From assembly GCA_041821315.1 (NCBI GenBank), contig JBGUEO010000023.1:12106-76105 (forward strand): a stretch of DNA of 64,000 bases. Reading direction: 5' to 3'. Source of the stretch: DIGJ01 sp041821315. GTDB lineage: Bacteria > Bacillota > Clostridia > Lachnospirales > Lachnospiraceae. The notes below the pieces were generated by a model. That model had not been told where the DNA came from and made no database searches. It saw only the letters and a list, made by a program, of their open reading frames with translations. Made by a program: the position numbers and the translations under genes. How positions within the stretch are numbered: the stretch's first letter is position 1; each line of letters begins with the position of its first letter. Shown piece after piece: positions 16,984 to 26,759 of this stretch.

Positions 16984-19173
16984 CTACTCTTTCGATGACT
17001 CTTCTAATTTAAACACTTTAACTGCCTCTTCTAGATTTTTTGAATCCCCGCTAAGTTGATTTGCAGCTTTATTAAGTTCTTCTACCGAATGCAACTGTTC
17101 CTCTGCCGTTACGCCAAGTTCTGTTGCCGCAGCAGCTGTCTCTTCTGATGTAGCAGAAATACTTTGAATTGCTTCTAGTGTACCATCTTTTGTTCGCTCG
17201 ATTTGACCAACTCCATTTGATATAATCACTAAGTTCTTAGACAGTCCTTCTACACTTTCTCGAATTTCCTCAAAAATTTTCACCGTATCCTCCAGTGCAC
17301 TTTCCTGCGAATGAACCGATTCTTCTGCCTTTCTCGCATTTACCACTGTAGATTTGGTTTGGGATTGTATCTGAAAAATAATCGTACCTATTTCACCTGC
17401 TGCCGTAGCCGATTGTTCGGCTAATTTACGTATCTCATCTGCAACTACTGCAAATCCTTTGCCTGCCTCACCTGCCCTTGCTGCTTCAATGGATGCATTC
17501 AATGATAACAGGTTTGTTTGTTCCGCAATATCATTAATCGATTTAATAATACTACTAATTGAATTTGATTTTACTTCTAACTCTTCAATATCGTGAATCA
17601 TAACTCCAGTAATTTTAGTCGTATCTCTTGCAACATTGCCAAGAATATCTACAATTTCCATACCCTCTTTTACCGTTTTGCATGTGCTACCAGCAACTCG
17701 TTCGATTTCTTCGGCATTCTGCGAAACATTGCCAATCTGGTCCGCCAAATCACTCATTTGATTCAAACACAGTTCTGCATCTTCTGCCTGTTGATTGATT
17801 CCTTGTTCAATATCATCAACAGCCTGTGTAATACTCTTTGTTGCTTCTAACAACATACTAGAGTTATCTGATACCTTCATCGCAGAATCAGAAACATTCC
17901 CGCTCACGCCTGCCATCTGATAAATGAGTTGTTTCATACTAGTTATTGTGTGATTAATACTGTCTCCAAGTATCTTAAATTCATCGTTGCGCTTTATCTT
18001 AGCATTTACAGACAAATCACCTTCTGCTACTTTTTTTAATACTGTATTTATTTTATGAATGGTACCGCCAATACCACTTGCTAAAAGGATACCACAAAAT
18101 ACTGCTATTATGGTTCCTATCACTACCATCAAAATTGTCAAATTCTTTACTGCTTGTGCTTGTTTTAAAATAAATTGTTTTGGTACTAAGGAATACACAT
18201 AGGCATCTCCAGTGGCTAACGGAGAATATAAGAATAAATATTCCTTCCCGTTATAGTTTACATAATGATATCCACTTTCCGCAGCTCCTTCCTCCGTAAA
18301 TCCTTGCCCTGCAAAACTAAATCCTTCTGGTATCGTTTTTGCATCCGCATAGAGTTCTCTTCCATCTGGTGTTACCAGCGCACAGATACTTCCTTCTGGA
18401 AGATTAGAATCTGCTAAGGCCTGTTGAATAAATTCTGGTGAAATATCAATAATTATATATCCAATTCCTTTTTTACCAATTGCATTTAAAGTACCTATAC
18501 AAGATAAACTATATGTATCGCTTGTTACTTTTGCATCTTCATCAATTGTATCATGATATCCAAAAAAATTATAATTCACACCAGACGCTTGTATTTTCTT
18601 ATAATCTTCTCCATTTGAAAAATTATCAAATGCTTGTGGAGCAAGTGAACCCTTTGCTACAATTGGTGTAGTATAACTGGATAGAATATAAATATTGGAC
18701 ATATAATCTTCAGTCAGTATATTGGATACAACGGTTGTTTCTAACTCTTTTCGCTTTGTAATCTGATTGCTGATATCATTATCCCATCTACCAGAAAAAT
18801 AATTAATCATGGTTTCGTTTGCACAAAGCTGCTTCGTTTTTGCCTGTACTGTGTCAAATCCTAACGCTAGATATTTTGAGAGCATATCCATACTTGTCAA
18901 GGTAGAATTTTCATAATTGGTAATAATTCCAGTCGATGATTTGTTAAACGATAGGATTCCCAATAAAATAATTAATAAAACCGGAATCATAAATGCACCA
19001 ATCAATTTTGCTCGAATCCCTCGAAGCATCTTAAATCCCTCTTTTTTTGCCTTAACCTCCTCCTTAATTTCCTGCTGTAATTCCTCTCTTTTTTCCACAT
19101 GTTGTTCTAGTTTTTCAATTACTTCCTCTTGAAACTTCTCTGAAAGAACCTCTGGATTTTTCTTTTTAAACAT
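16984..19173 (-). CDS. Methyl-accepting chemotaxis protein with extended N-terminus
   Basis: Transmembrane chemoreceptor, 729 aa. About 55 charged, coiled-coil-like residues (EEVIEKLEQHVEKREELQQE) come before the first membrane segment (LIGAFMIPVLLIILLGILSF), which is unusual. A large extracellular ligand domain of about 270 residues, resembling double Cache, follows. The second segment is LTILMVVIGTIIAVFCGIL. HAMP and the cytoplasmic signalling hairpin come next, with the conserved tip EQTNLLSLNASIEAARAGE and GFAVVADEIRKLAEQS. It would signal to CheA/CheW; the ligand is unknown. Its 175-nt upstream region shows no confident promoter. No other chemotaxis gene adjoins it. Confidence 0.93.
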   Translation of the reverse strand: MFKKKNPEVLSEKFQEEVIEKLEQHVEKREELQQEIKEEVKAKKEGFKMLRGIRAKLIGAFMIPVLLIILLGILSFNKSSTGIITNYENSTLTSMDMLSKYLALGFDTVQAKTKQLCANETMINYFSGRWDNDISNQITKRKELETTVVSNILTEDYMSNIYILSSYTTPIVAKGSLAPQAFDNFSNGEDYKKIQASGVNYNFFGYHDTIDEDAKVTSDTYSLSCIGTLNAIGKKGIGYIIIDISPEFIQQALADSNLPEGSICALVTPDGRELYADAKTIPEGFSFAGQGFTEEGAAESGYHYVNYNGKEYLFLYSPLATGDAYVYSLVPKQFILKQAQAVKNLTILMVVIGTIIAVFCGILLASGIGGTIHKINTVLKKVAEGDLSVNAKIKRNDEFKILGDSINHTITSMKQLIYQMAGVSGNVSDSAMKVSDNSSMLLEATKSITQAVDDIEQGINQQAEDAELCLNQMSDLADQIGNVSQNAEEIERVAGSTCKTVKEGMEIVDILGNVARDTTKITGVMIHDIEELEVKSNSISSIIKSINDIAEQTNLLSLNASIEAARAGEAGKGFAVVADEIRKLAEQSATAAGEIGTIIFQIQSQTKSTVVNARKAEESVHSQESALEDTVKIFEEIRESVEGLSKNLVIISNGVGQIERTKDGTLEAIQSISATSEETAAAATELGVTAEEQLHSVEELNKAANQLSGDSKNLEEAVKVFKLEESSKE

Positions 19174-19348
19174 ATCTCCATCTCCTCTTTACGTTTCCTG
19201 TGAAATCCCCACGACTCACGTTATAAGTAAAATCTTAACACAATATCCTATTTTTATCCATAAAAACTATCCTTTTTGTTATACTAACAAAACAAAGACT
19301 ATAATTCTAGGTAACATGTCCCCACTTTTACTTTTATGCATTTTATTT

Positions 19349-20116
19349 TTATAAATGTAGCAATTGGTCAAATGCTATATTTCCTCCAAACAAATCAAGC
19401 GCACTTCCAACCGTTACGTCTATTTTGCCTTTAGCAATTGTTTGAAGCATTTTAATATCTTCCATACTTCCTACGCCCCCTGCATAAGTAATCGGAATTT
19501 TGTCCCATTTTGACAGCAAGTAAAGCAAATCTTTCTCAATACCAGAAGCCTTCCCTTCCACATCTACCGCGTGAATTAAGTATTCATCACAGTAATTTGA
19601 AAGTTCATTGAGTATTTCCTCTGATATTGTTACCTGTGTAAATGTCTGCCAACGATTTGTAACAATATAATAGTTATCCTCTCTTTTGCGGCAACTCAAA
19701 TCAAGTACGATTTTGTCTTTTCCTACTTTTTTCTTTAACTTTTCCAAGTTATCATAATTTATTATTCCATCTTGGAATACAAAGGATGTTACGATCACAT
19801 GAGATGCCCCTGCTTGCAAAAAGTTTTCTGCATTTGCATCCGTAATTCCTCCACCAATTTGAAGTCCCAATGGATATGCTTCTAATGCCAAGTATGCCTG
19901 TTTTACATCTTTTTTATAATAGTCTGAATTTTGCTCATTTAACAAGATAATATGTCCACCCATTAAATTATTTTCCCGATAAAGAGTTGCATAATATCTC
20001 GCATCAAGCGTTGAAACAAAATTTTCAACTAAACCATTCCCCCTGTCAATCAGGCTGCCTCCAATAATTTGCTTTACTTTTCCATTATGAATATCGATAC
20101 AAGGCCTAAACTTCAT
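19349..20116 (-). CDS. hisA: HisA, eukaryote-like ProFAR isomerase
   Basis: (beta-alpha)8 barrel enzyme, 255 aa, catalysing the ProFAR to PRFAR isomerisation in histidine synthesis. The N-terminus RPCIDIHNGKVKQIIGG, the second Asp region KIVLDLSCRKRE and the phosphate-binding ends LQIGGGIT and ITYAGGVGS are present. Motifs such as HAVDVEGKASG and the long inserts resemble the fungal/plant HIS6 type more than E. coli HisA. It is not in a histidine operon; it is the last gene of truA-proA-proC-yfcE-hisA, 13 nt after yfcE. Possible lateral origin is an inference. Confidence 0.88.
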   Translation of the reverse strand: MKFRPCIDIHNGKVKQIIGGSLIDRGNGLVENFVSTLDARYYATLYRENNLMGGHIILLNEQNSDYYKKDVKQAYLALEAYPLGLQIGGGITDANAENFLQAGASHVIVTSFVFQDGIINYDNLEKLKKKVGKDKIVLDLSCRKREDNYYIVTNRWQTFTQVTISEEILNELSNYCDEYLIHAVDVEGKASGIEKDLLYLLSKWDKIPITYAGGVGSMEDIKMLQTIAKGKIDVTVGSALDLFGGNIAFDQLLHL

Positions 20117-20129
20117 TACTTGTTTCCTT

Positions 20130-20681
20130 TCATTTTCCTGTTATGATAATTTGTTGCAATTTTGTTCCATCCAGATTTTTAATACAAAAGGTATGATCCT
20201 CGTAAATCATGTAACTATTTTCATTTCCTTCCTTTGGAATTGAAACAGAACCTGGGTTTAGATACCAGCAATCACCAATTGCTTCCATTGCCTGTACATG
20301 TGTGTGCCCATGTAAAAGGATATCCCCGCATTTCAGTGGTGGCATATTTCCCTTGTTATGAATATGACCATGCGTTGCAAATAGAGTTAGATTATCCCAT
20401 ACAAGCATTGCATATTCTGCCATTATAGGGAACTCTAATACCATCTGATCGACTTCCGCCTCACAATTACCACGTACACAAAGGAGCTCTTTGCTCTTAG
20501 CATTCAAACATTCAATCACTTTTTTAGGATTATACTCCTTTGGCAAATCATTTCTAGGTCCATGATACAAAATATCCCCTAATAAAATAAGCCGGTTTGC
20601 CTCTTCTCTTTCATATGCTTCCAACATTTTATTACAATAGTAAAATGATCCATGTATATCCGATGCAACCATATACTTCAT
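20130..20681 (-). CDS. yfcE: YfcE-type metallophosphoesterase
   Basis: Calcineurin-like phosphodiesterase, 183 aa. All metal motifs are seen: SDIHGS at 7-12, LLGDILYHGPRN (the YfcE-type GPRN), RGNCEAE, FATHGHIH and HGHTHVQ. E. coli YfcE is a manganese-dependent phosphodiesterase with activity on artificial diesters; its natural substrate is unknown. Fourth gene of the operon, 25 nt after proC. Confidence 0.9.
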   Translation of the reverse strand: MKYMVASDIHGSFYYCNKMLEAYEREEANRLILLGDILYHGPRNDLPKEYNPKKVIECLNAKSKELLCVRGNCEAEVDQMVLEFPIMAEYAMLVWDNLTLFATHGHIHNKGNMPPLKCGDILLHGHTHVQAMEAIGDCWYLNPGSVSIPKEGNENSYMIYEDHTFCIKNLDGTKLQQIIITGK

Positions 20682-20706
20682 CTTAACGTTCTCCTATCTG
20701 TTTGTT

Positions 20707-21519
20707 TTAATTCTTTTGATTCATTTCCTTCGCTTTTTCAATACACGCAAGCGTTCCACTCATTACAGTCCCACGAAATCCTGATTTTTCAAGCTCTGCT
20801 ACCGCAGCTATTGTAGTCCCTCCTGGGGAGCAGACCATATCTTTGAGTATCCCCGGATGCATGCCGGTTTCAAGTACCATTTTTGCTGAACCCAACACAG
20901 ACTGCGCTGCAAACTGATAGGCTTGTAATCTTGGCATTCCTCCAAGTACCGCAGCATCTGCCATCGCTTCAATAAACATATATACATACGCTGGGGATGA
21001 ACCGCTGACTCCTATTACTGTATCCATTAGAGTCTCCGAAACCACTTCACATTTTCCAAAGCTCTCAAAAATTGTCTTTACATCCTCAAGTTCTTCTTTT
21101 GTAACTTTTTTATTCGGACACAGTGCTGCCATTCCTTCTCCCACCAAGGCTGGTGTATTAGGCATCGTACGCACTAACTTTATTTCAGTTCCAAACAGTG
21201 CTTCAATATGTTCAATCGTCTGACCTGCCGCAATACTAACAATTAAAGTATCACTCGAAATGACTTCTTTTATTTGATCAATCACAATTGGATAGATATT
21301 AGGCTTTATCGATAAAAACAAAATATCTACTTCTTTTGCAACCTTTATATTATCATTTGTTGTTTGAACGCAAAATTTCTTATAAAGATTGTCTCTTCCC
21401 TCTTTATTTAAATCTGCTACGAGTATATTTTCGCTTGCCACAAGGGATGCACCCACAATTCCTCCGATCATGGCTCCACCCATATTACCTCCACCAATAA
21501 ATCCAATTTTTTTATCCAT
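20707..21519 (-). CDS. proC: Pyrroline-5-carboxylate reductase
   Basis: Last step of proline synthesis: reduction of pyrroline-5-carboxylate with NAD(P)H. The protein has 270 aa from ATG 21519, chosen because GAGGAGTGAGCAGC precedes it and because KIGFIGGGNMGGAMIGG (Rossmann nucleotide site) must be N-terminal. ProC signatures RTMPNTPALVGEGM and GVSGSSPAYVYMFIEAMAD lie in the middle, with QSVLGSAKMVLE and SPGGTTIAAVAELE towards the C-terminus. It follows proA by 22 nt. ProB is not in the window. Confidence 0.95.
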   Translation of the reverse strand: MDKKIGFIGGGNMGGAMIGGIVGASLVASENILVADLNKEGRDNLYKKFCVQTTNDNIKVAKEVDILFLSIKPNIYPIVIDQIKEVISSDTLIVSIAAGQTIEHIEALFGTEIKLVRTMPNTPALVGEGMAALCPNKKVTKEELEDVKTIFESFGKCEVVSETLMDTVIGVSGSSPAYVYMFIEAMADAAVLGGMPRLQAYQFAAQSVLGSAKMVLETGMHPGILKDMVCSPGGTTIAAVAELEKSGFRGTVMSGTLACIEKAKEMNQKN

Positions 21520-21541
21520 GCTGCTCACTCCTCTGTCGCTT

Positions 21542-22789
21542 TTATGCGCGAATCTGTCCATCTCCAAAAACGATGTATTTTGTTGTTGTAAGTGCAATCA
21601 ATCCCATTGGTCCTCTTGCATGTAATTTTTGTGTACTAATACCAATTTCTGCACCAAATCCAAATTCAAACCCATCTGTAAAACGAGTAGAGGCATTCAC
21701 ATACACTGCTGCTGCATCAATTTCTAATAAAAATTGTTGTGAATGCGCATAGTCCTTTGTAATGATGGCCTCCGAATGTCCCGTATTATATTGATTGATA
21801 TGTGCAATTGCCTGGTCAATCGTAGAGACAATTTTTAAGGAAAGAATGGCATCTAAATATTCGATTCCCCAATCTTCATTTGTTGCCAGCACAATTCTAT
21901 CATCAATTTCCTGGCTTTTTTGATCTCCACGAATCTCCACTCTATTTTCCACTAAACAATCCACGATTTTTGGAATTGCCGTTTTAGCAATTGCTTCATG
22001 AATCACTAAAGATTCACAGGCATTGCACACTCCTAGACGCTGTGTTTTTGCATTCTTAATAATATTAACTGCCATATCGATATCAGCAAATTCATCGACA
22101 TAAATATGACAGTTTCCCGTACCTGTTTCAATCACAGGAATGGTGCTGTTTTCTACAACCGTTTTAATAAGTCCCGCTCCACCTCGTGGAATCAGCACAT
22201 CTACATAATTATAGAGTCTCATAAACTCCCTTGCCGTTTCTCTGCTGGTATCTTCAATTAGAATAATTGCATCCTCTGGTAATCCACATTTCTTTAATGC
22301 CTCTTTTATCACATAAACAATGGATTGGTTCGACACGAGTGCATCACTTCCACCTCGTAAGATTACTGCATTCCCTGTTTTAAAGCAAAGTCCAAACGCA
22401 TCCGCTGTGACATTTGGTCTCGACTCATAGATGATTCCAACAACACCGATTGGAACTCTTCTTTGGCCAATCTGCAATCCATTTGGACGTGTTTTCATAG
22501 AGATTATTTCTCCAATTGGATCTTCTAAAGATGCAATTTGCTTTAGTCCTTCTGCCATTTCCCCGATTCTCTCTCGGTTTAGGCTCAGACGATCCACCAA
22601 AGAATCTTTGATTCCATGTTCCATTGCCTGCTCTACATCTTCTCCATTCTTACAAAGTAATGTATCCGCATGTTCAAGCAATGCATCTGAAACGGCTAGC
22701 AATCCTTTATTTTTCTCATTTTGTGAGAGTTTGTTTAAGATTCGTGATGCCCTCTTAGCTCTCTTCCCTATCTCCTCTAAATATTGCAT
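21542..22789 (-). CDS. proA: Glutamate-5-semialdehyde dehydrogenase
   Basis: NADPH-dependent gamma-glutamyl phosphate reductase, 415 aa (the usual length). The start is ATG 22789, behind GGGAGGAGGAGAACA. The aldehyde-dehydrogenase fold shows RVPIGVVGIIYESRPNVTAD, LRGGSDA and VIETGTGNCHIYVDE. The catalytic cysteine is in RLGVCNACESLVIH, and the tail FGFGAEIGISTQKLHARGPM is family-typical. The first 35 nt overlap the end of truA. It normally acts with glutamate 5-kinase (proB), which is absent here. Confidence 0.95.
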   Translation of the reverse strand: MQYLEEIGKRAKRASRILNKLSQNEKNKGLLAVSDALLEHADTLLCKNGEDVEQAMEHGIKDSLVDRLSLNRERIGEMAEGLKQIASLEDPIGEIISMKTRPNGLQIGQRRVPIGVVGIIYESRPNVTADAFGLCFKTGNAVILRGGSDALVSNQSIVYVIKEALKKCGLPEDAIILIEDTSRETAREFMRLYNYVDVLIPRGGAGLIKTVVENSTIPVIETGTGNCHIYVDEFADIDMAVNIIKNAKTQRLGVCNACESLVIHEAIAKTAIPKIVDCLVENRVEIRGDQKSQEIDDRIVLATNEDWGIEYLDAILSLKIVSTIDQAIAHINQYNTGHSEAIITKDYAHSQQFLLEIDAAAVYVNASTRFTDGFEFGFGAEIGISTQKLHARGPMGLIALTTTKYIVFGDGQIRA

Positions 22790-23546
22790 TGTTCTCCTCC
22801 TCCCATTGATTTTCATAAAAAACGTGATCCAAACACAGTCCTTGTGGTGGAGCACAAAATCCCGCCAACTCTCTCTTTTTTGCTTCTAATAGAGCTGAAA
22901 TTGAATTTGGTTTACGGCTTCCTAATCCTATCTCAATCAATGTTCCACTTAAAATACGAACCATATTATATAAAAATCCACTGCCTTCATAAAAAATCAC
23001 AATTTTATCCCCTGTTTTTTCTATATCAATACTATAAATTGTTCGTATTGTTGATTTCTCAAATGTTCGATTCGAACAAAAGCTTCGAAAATCATGTTCT
23101 CCAACTAGATATTTACTCGCTTCTCTCATCGCATTAAGATCAAGCTTTTCTACTCTTTCATATAAATATTTTCTTTCAAACACTGGAGAAATGTAAGAAT
23201 TCCAAATACTATAGGAATACCTCTTTTTTACCGCACTTCGTCTGGCATGAAACTTTGCGTCGATTGCATTAAGCTGCAATACTTTTATATCTTCTGGAAG
23301 CATCAAATTAAGACTATTCTGCATCTGCTTCAATGAAACAACTACTTTTGTATGAAAATTTGCAATCTGCCCTTTTGCATGTACACCAGCATCTGTTCTT
23401 CCAGATCCGTATAGTTGTATATTTTCACCTAAAATAAGGGAAATCGAAGTTTCTAGGATACCTTGAATTGTTTTATCTGTATTCTTCTGACGCTGCCATC
23501 CATTATAAGCCGACCCATCATACATAATTTTAATTTTATAATTCAT
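22755..23546 (-). CDS. truA: tRNA pseudouridine synthase A
   Basis: Makes pseudouridine at positions 38-40 of tRNA anticodon arms. 263 aa; the catalytic Asp lies in GSGRTDAGVHAKGQ (about residues 48-61). N-terminal MYDGSAYNGWQRQ, FHARRSAVKKRY and FLYNMVRILSGTLIEIG are TruA blocks. The C-terminal 11 codons overlap the start of proA, implying coupling. First gene of the five-gene operon, about 50 nt after a good promoter. Firmicutes often carry truA near ribosomal-protein genes; this copy may be a paralogue, which the window cannot decide. Confidence 0.93.
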   Translation of the reverse strand: MNYKIKIMYDGSAYNGWQRQKNTDKTIQGILETSISLILGENIQLYGSGRTDAGVHAKGQIANFHTKVVVSLKQMQNSLNLMLPEDIKVLQLNAIDAKFHARRSAVKKRYSYSIWNSYISPVFERKYLYERVEKLDLNAMREASKYLVGEHDFRSFCSNRTFEKSTIRTIYSIDIEKTGDKIVIFYEGSGFLYNMVRILSGTLIEIGLGSRKPNSISALLEAKKRELAGFCAPPQGLCLDHVFYENQWEEENNAIFRGDREES

Positions 23547-23598
23547 TGCACATCCTTGCTATTATAGTAAAGTGTTAAAGTTTTCTTGTTTAGGATTG

Positions 23599-23627
23599 AT
23601 TATATCGATATTCTATCAATTAATCAA
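23599..23627 (-). promoter_or_regulatory. Promoter of truA-proA-proC-yfcE-hisA
   Basis: TTGATT (23622-23627) and TATAAT (23599-23604), 17-nt spacer, minus strand. Confidence 0.72.
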
Positions 23628-23676
23628 CCCAAAATCTATAATTACCATTGGAATCAGGCAACTATTTTTATTTTTT

Positions 23677-25962
23677 TTATTGAAGCCAATTTTTCTCGAT
23701 ATCAGTTACAGGCATCGGTCTAGCAAAATAATATCCTTGTATTTCATCACATTTTAATTCTTTTAAACAATTCCATTGTTCTTTTGTTTCAACCCCTTCT
23801 GCTATCACCTTTATTCCTCTCGCATTTGCAATTTGAATCACCATTTTAATTATGGTGTAATCATAAGAATCTACCTCCATATTATCAATCAATTGCTTAG
23901 CAATTTTCAGGCGATTAATTGGAAGATTTTTTAAATAGTATAAAGAAGAATACCCAGTACCGAAATCATCAATTGCAATGGATAATCCCATATCACTGAT
24001 CTGATGTATTATATCAAGCACACCTCCATTTTCTTCTAACTGTACATTTTCTGTAATTTCAAGTTCAATGTTTTCCGCCTCTATTTGATACTTTTGCAAT
24101 ATATTTCGCAAATTTGAAATAAACGCTGGATCTTCTAACTGCTTTACCGATACATTAATTGCCATTTTTATTTTTTTTGCATATTCTTTTTCCCATCTTA
24201 CTGCTTGCATTATCCCCTGCTCCAATATCCAATATCCCAAAGGAACAATTAATCCTGTTTCTTCCGTAATTGGTATAAATTCACTTGGTGGAATATAAGT
24301 ACCATCTTTGCTCTTCCAGCGAATCAAAGCTTCGACTCCAAATATAGTTCCATTATCACAAAAAACCTGCGGCTGATAAAACAATTGAAATTCTTCATCG
24401 AACTTAACCGATTTAAGCTTCATCTCGATTTGATTTTTATAGTCTTCCTCTTTACCAATCTTTGTATTATATTGAAGTACCCGATTAAATCCTATTTTTT
24501 TTGCATGAACCATAGCAGAATCAGCACATTTAATTAGATTTTCTGCTGTTTTTGCATCAAATGGATAATAAGAAATTCCTATATTTAGGGTACCTACGAT
24601 GTCATGATTTGCGATCGTATATGTATCACTACAAGTATGAATAATGTAATCTGCAAGGTGTAATCCTTCTTCATATGTATAATTTCCCTTTACTACCATC
24701 ATAAAACTGTTTTCGCCATAGGACGCTAGAAATACTCCCTTTTCTAACGCAATTTTCTTCATTCGCCGTACAACTTCTTTTAAAAATGCTTCTGCCGCAT
24801 ATTTCCCATACATTGCCAAAATACTTCGGTATTTATTCTGTTCGATATAAAACAATTGTATGGAATGCTTTCCTTCCTCTGCCTCACACACTTTCTCCAG
24901 GTACTCTTCAAAATAATAGCGGCTGTATAACTCGGTAACAATATCTGTATTTAACGCCTTAACAATTGCTTCGGTGCGTTCCTCTACCTGTGCTTCCAAC
25001 TCTTCTACATATTCTTTTTCTTTTTGAAGCAATTCACGATTAAACTCATTGGCCTGTATATAGTTTTTAAAAACATAATATAATAAAAACAACGTAATCA
25101 TAAAAAAGAGATATTGGATTTGATCACCACGGAATAACACCATGATAACTAAAACTGCTAAAAATATGATTTCCTTCCCATGCTTTCCCATCACATTGTC
25201 TTCCATGGTATTGTGAACCATCTCTTTTTGTTTCTTTGTTTTAAGCAAACCAGCAATCGCTAGTAGTGTAAACGCGAGCATATATCCACCATCTAATAAA
25301 GAATTTGGTTCATAGGAATAATAAAATATTTGATAATAATAGATAAAGTCCGTGATAACAAATACTGCTACTCCAAGAACAGACAAATAAGCGGACAACA
25401 AGATTTTATTCTTGCGGATGGAGAAAAACCAAATATTTGTCCATGCAAACAAAAATGCATCTGCCATCATTGATAGCATCGCAACGATATTTTGTTTTAT
25501 TATATTGGCCTTTTGTACATCCTGTTCAAAAACAAAAACCCATACCAAAACCATAATGCTTACGGAAATAAGCAAGGTATCCAAAAACACCTGCATTTTA
25601 TTCCAATGTTTAATTTCCTGATATCCAGATATAATAAACGAAACAAGCAAGAACAAATTGGTAATGGAATATCCATAGGTTATTACTGTGCTATTTTGTG
25701 GATTCATATGAAAAATCAATGTAGATATTCCCCACGCCGCATCACATAAAAACCATAAAAACACACTCAATGCTAAAAAACATCCTGCGACTTTTTGAAT
25801 TTTACTTGTCTCAGCCAAAAAAAATCCTTTCAAAATATAGAAAAATGCTAGAAATGTAAGAATCGGCGATACGATATCTCCAATCCTTACATTTGTTTTT
25901 AGTAATGCTATCGCATATAAAATATATAGTAAACCATAGAACACAACTATTGCCTTTTTCAT
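23677..25962 (-). CDS. Membrane GGDEF-EAL protein, likely c-di-GMP phosphodiesterase
   Basis: 761-aa protein. The first 300 residues hold eight or nine hydrophobic helices, possibly a membrane sensor. A short coiled coil (QKEKEYVEELEAQVEERTE) links to a GGDEF domain whose active-site loop reads YGENSF instead of GGDEF, so it should be inactive as a cyclase. The EAL domain keeps EALIRWKS, NVSVKQLEDP, ELEITENV, AIDDFGTGYSSL, a lysine in RLKIAKQ and AEGVETKEQW, and should hydrolyse c-di-GMP. Transcribed alone; I see no c-di-GMP riboswitch upstream. Confidence 0.92.
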   Translation of the reverse strand: MKKAIVVFYGLLYILYAIALLKTNVRIGDIVSPILTFLAFFYILKGFFLAETSKIQKVAGCFLALSVFLWFLCDAAWGISTLIFHMNPQNSTVITYGYSITNLFLLVSFIISGYQEIKHWNKMQVFLDTLLISVSIMVLVWVFVFEQDVQKANIIKQNIVAMLSMMADAFLFAWTNIWFFSIRKNKILLSAYLSVLGVAVFVITDFIYYYQIFYYSYEPNSLLDGGYMLAFTLLAIAGLLKTKKQKEMVHNTMEDNVMGKHGKEIIFLAVLVIMVLFRGDQIQYLFFMITLFLLYYVFKNYIQANEFNRELLQKEKEYVEELEAQVEERTEAIVKALNTDIVTELYSRYYFEEYLEKVCEAEEGKHSIQLFYIEQNKYRSILAMYGKYAAEAFLKEVVRRMKKIALEKGVFLASYGENSFMMVVKGNYTYEEGLHLADYIIHTCSDTYTIANHDIVGTLNIGISYYPFDAKTAENLIKCADSAMVHAKKIGFNRVLQYNTKIGKEEDYKNQIEMKLKSVKFDEEFQLFYQPQVFCDNGTIFGVEALIRWKSKDGTYIPPSEFIPITEETGLIVPLGYWILEQGIMQAVRWEKEYAKKIKMAINVSVKQLEDPAFISNLRNILQKYQIEAENIELEITENVQLEENGGVLDIIHQISDMGLSIAIDDFGTGYSSLYYLKNLPINRLKIAKQLIDNMEVDSYDYTIIKMVIQIANARGIKVIAEGVETKEQWNCLKELKCDEIQGYYFARPMPVTDIEKNWLQ

Positions 25963-26070
25963 TGCATTCCGCCTCTTTTCTCTTGGACTTCTTTTTATGT
26001 TAGTTTATCACAACAGCTTCTCCGCTTCAATACACGAAATAGAATATTTCTTATTATATTTACAAAAACA

Positions 26071-26110
26071 AAAAATACAGCAATCTTAAATTTCGTTTTG
26101 CTGTATTTTT
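26071..26110 (-). terminator. Terminator of xpt
   Basis: AAAAATACAGCAA/TTGCTGTATTTTT hairpin with 14-nt loop, 28 nt past the xpt stop. Confidence 0.88.
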
Positions 26111-26138
26111 ATGAACAGACCGCATTTTTTATTTATAC

Positions 26139-26717
26139 TTAATTCCGAAACACAATTTCTCCAGTCTTAGCATTCATTGATTCTACAATTGCTAAAGATT
26201 CCACATGAACTCCTGATTCACGTACAATTCTTCCTCCATCCTGAAATCCCTTTTCAATCACAATTCCAGCTCCTACCAATGCTGCTCCTGAATCTTTCAC
26301 CAACTTGGTTAACCCAAGTAGGGCAGCTCCATTTGCAAGAAAGTCATCAATAATTAAAACTTTATCTTCTGGACCTAAAAACTCTTTTGCTACAATAATA
26401 TCATACACCTTTCCATGTGTAAAAGACTCCACCTTACTAGTATACGTATCGCCTGCAATGTTCTTTGTCTGATTTTTCTTTGCAAATACGACTGGCACCT
26501 CAAAATACTGAGCCACAATACAAGCAACACCGATTCCAGAAGCTTCAATTGTTAATATTTTATTAATATCACAATGCTCATAACGTTTTTTAAATTCTTT
26601 CCCAAATTCCACAAAAAGCTTCACATCCATCTGATGATTCAGAAAGCTGTCTACTTTTAACACATTTCCTTCTTTTACTTTCCCGTCTTTTTGAATTCTT
26701 TCTTTTAAAAGTTGCAT
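26139..26717 (-). CDS. xpt: Xanthine phosphoribosyltransferase
   Basis: Converts xanthine plus PRPP to XMP (192 aa, exactly family size). The PRPP motif VLIIDDFLANGAALLGL lies at about residues 124-140. The N-terminal LLKERIQKDG...VLKVDSFLNHQMD is characteristic of Xpt. It competes with the XDH of this window for xanthine. In Bacillus xpt is controlled by a guanine riboswitch; here the leader from the promoter to the ATG is only about 36 nt, too short for one. Confidence 0.95.
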   Translation of the reverse strand: MQLLKERIQKDGKVKEGNVLKVDSFLNHQMDVKLFVEFGKEFKKRYEHCDINKILTIEASGIGVACIVAQYFEVPVVFAKKNQTKNIAGDTYTSKVESFTHGKVYDIIVAKEFLGPEDKVLIIDDFLANGAALLGLTKLVKDSGAALVGAGIVIEKGFQDGGRIVRESGVHVESLAIVESMNAKTGEIVFRN

Positions 26718-26759
26718 TTTGACCTCCGTTTAACTTGGTTTAGGGTTGTAATGGCTCTA

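Noticed and set aside
25963..26070. c-di-GMP riboswitch ahead of the GGDEF-EAL gene
   Set aside because: No GEMM-type core could be found upstream of this gene or of the two chemoreceptors.
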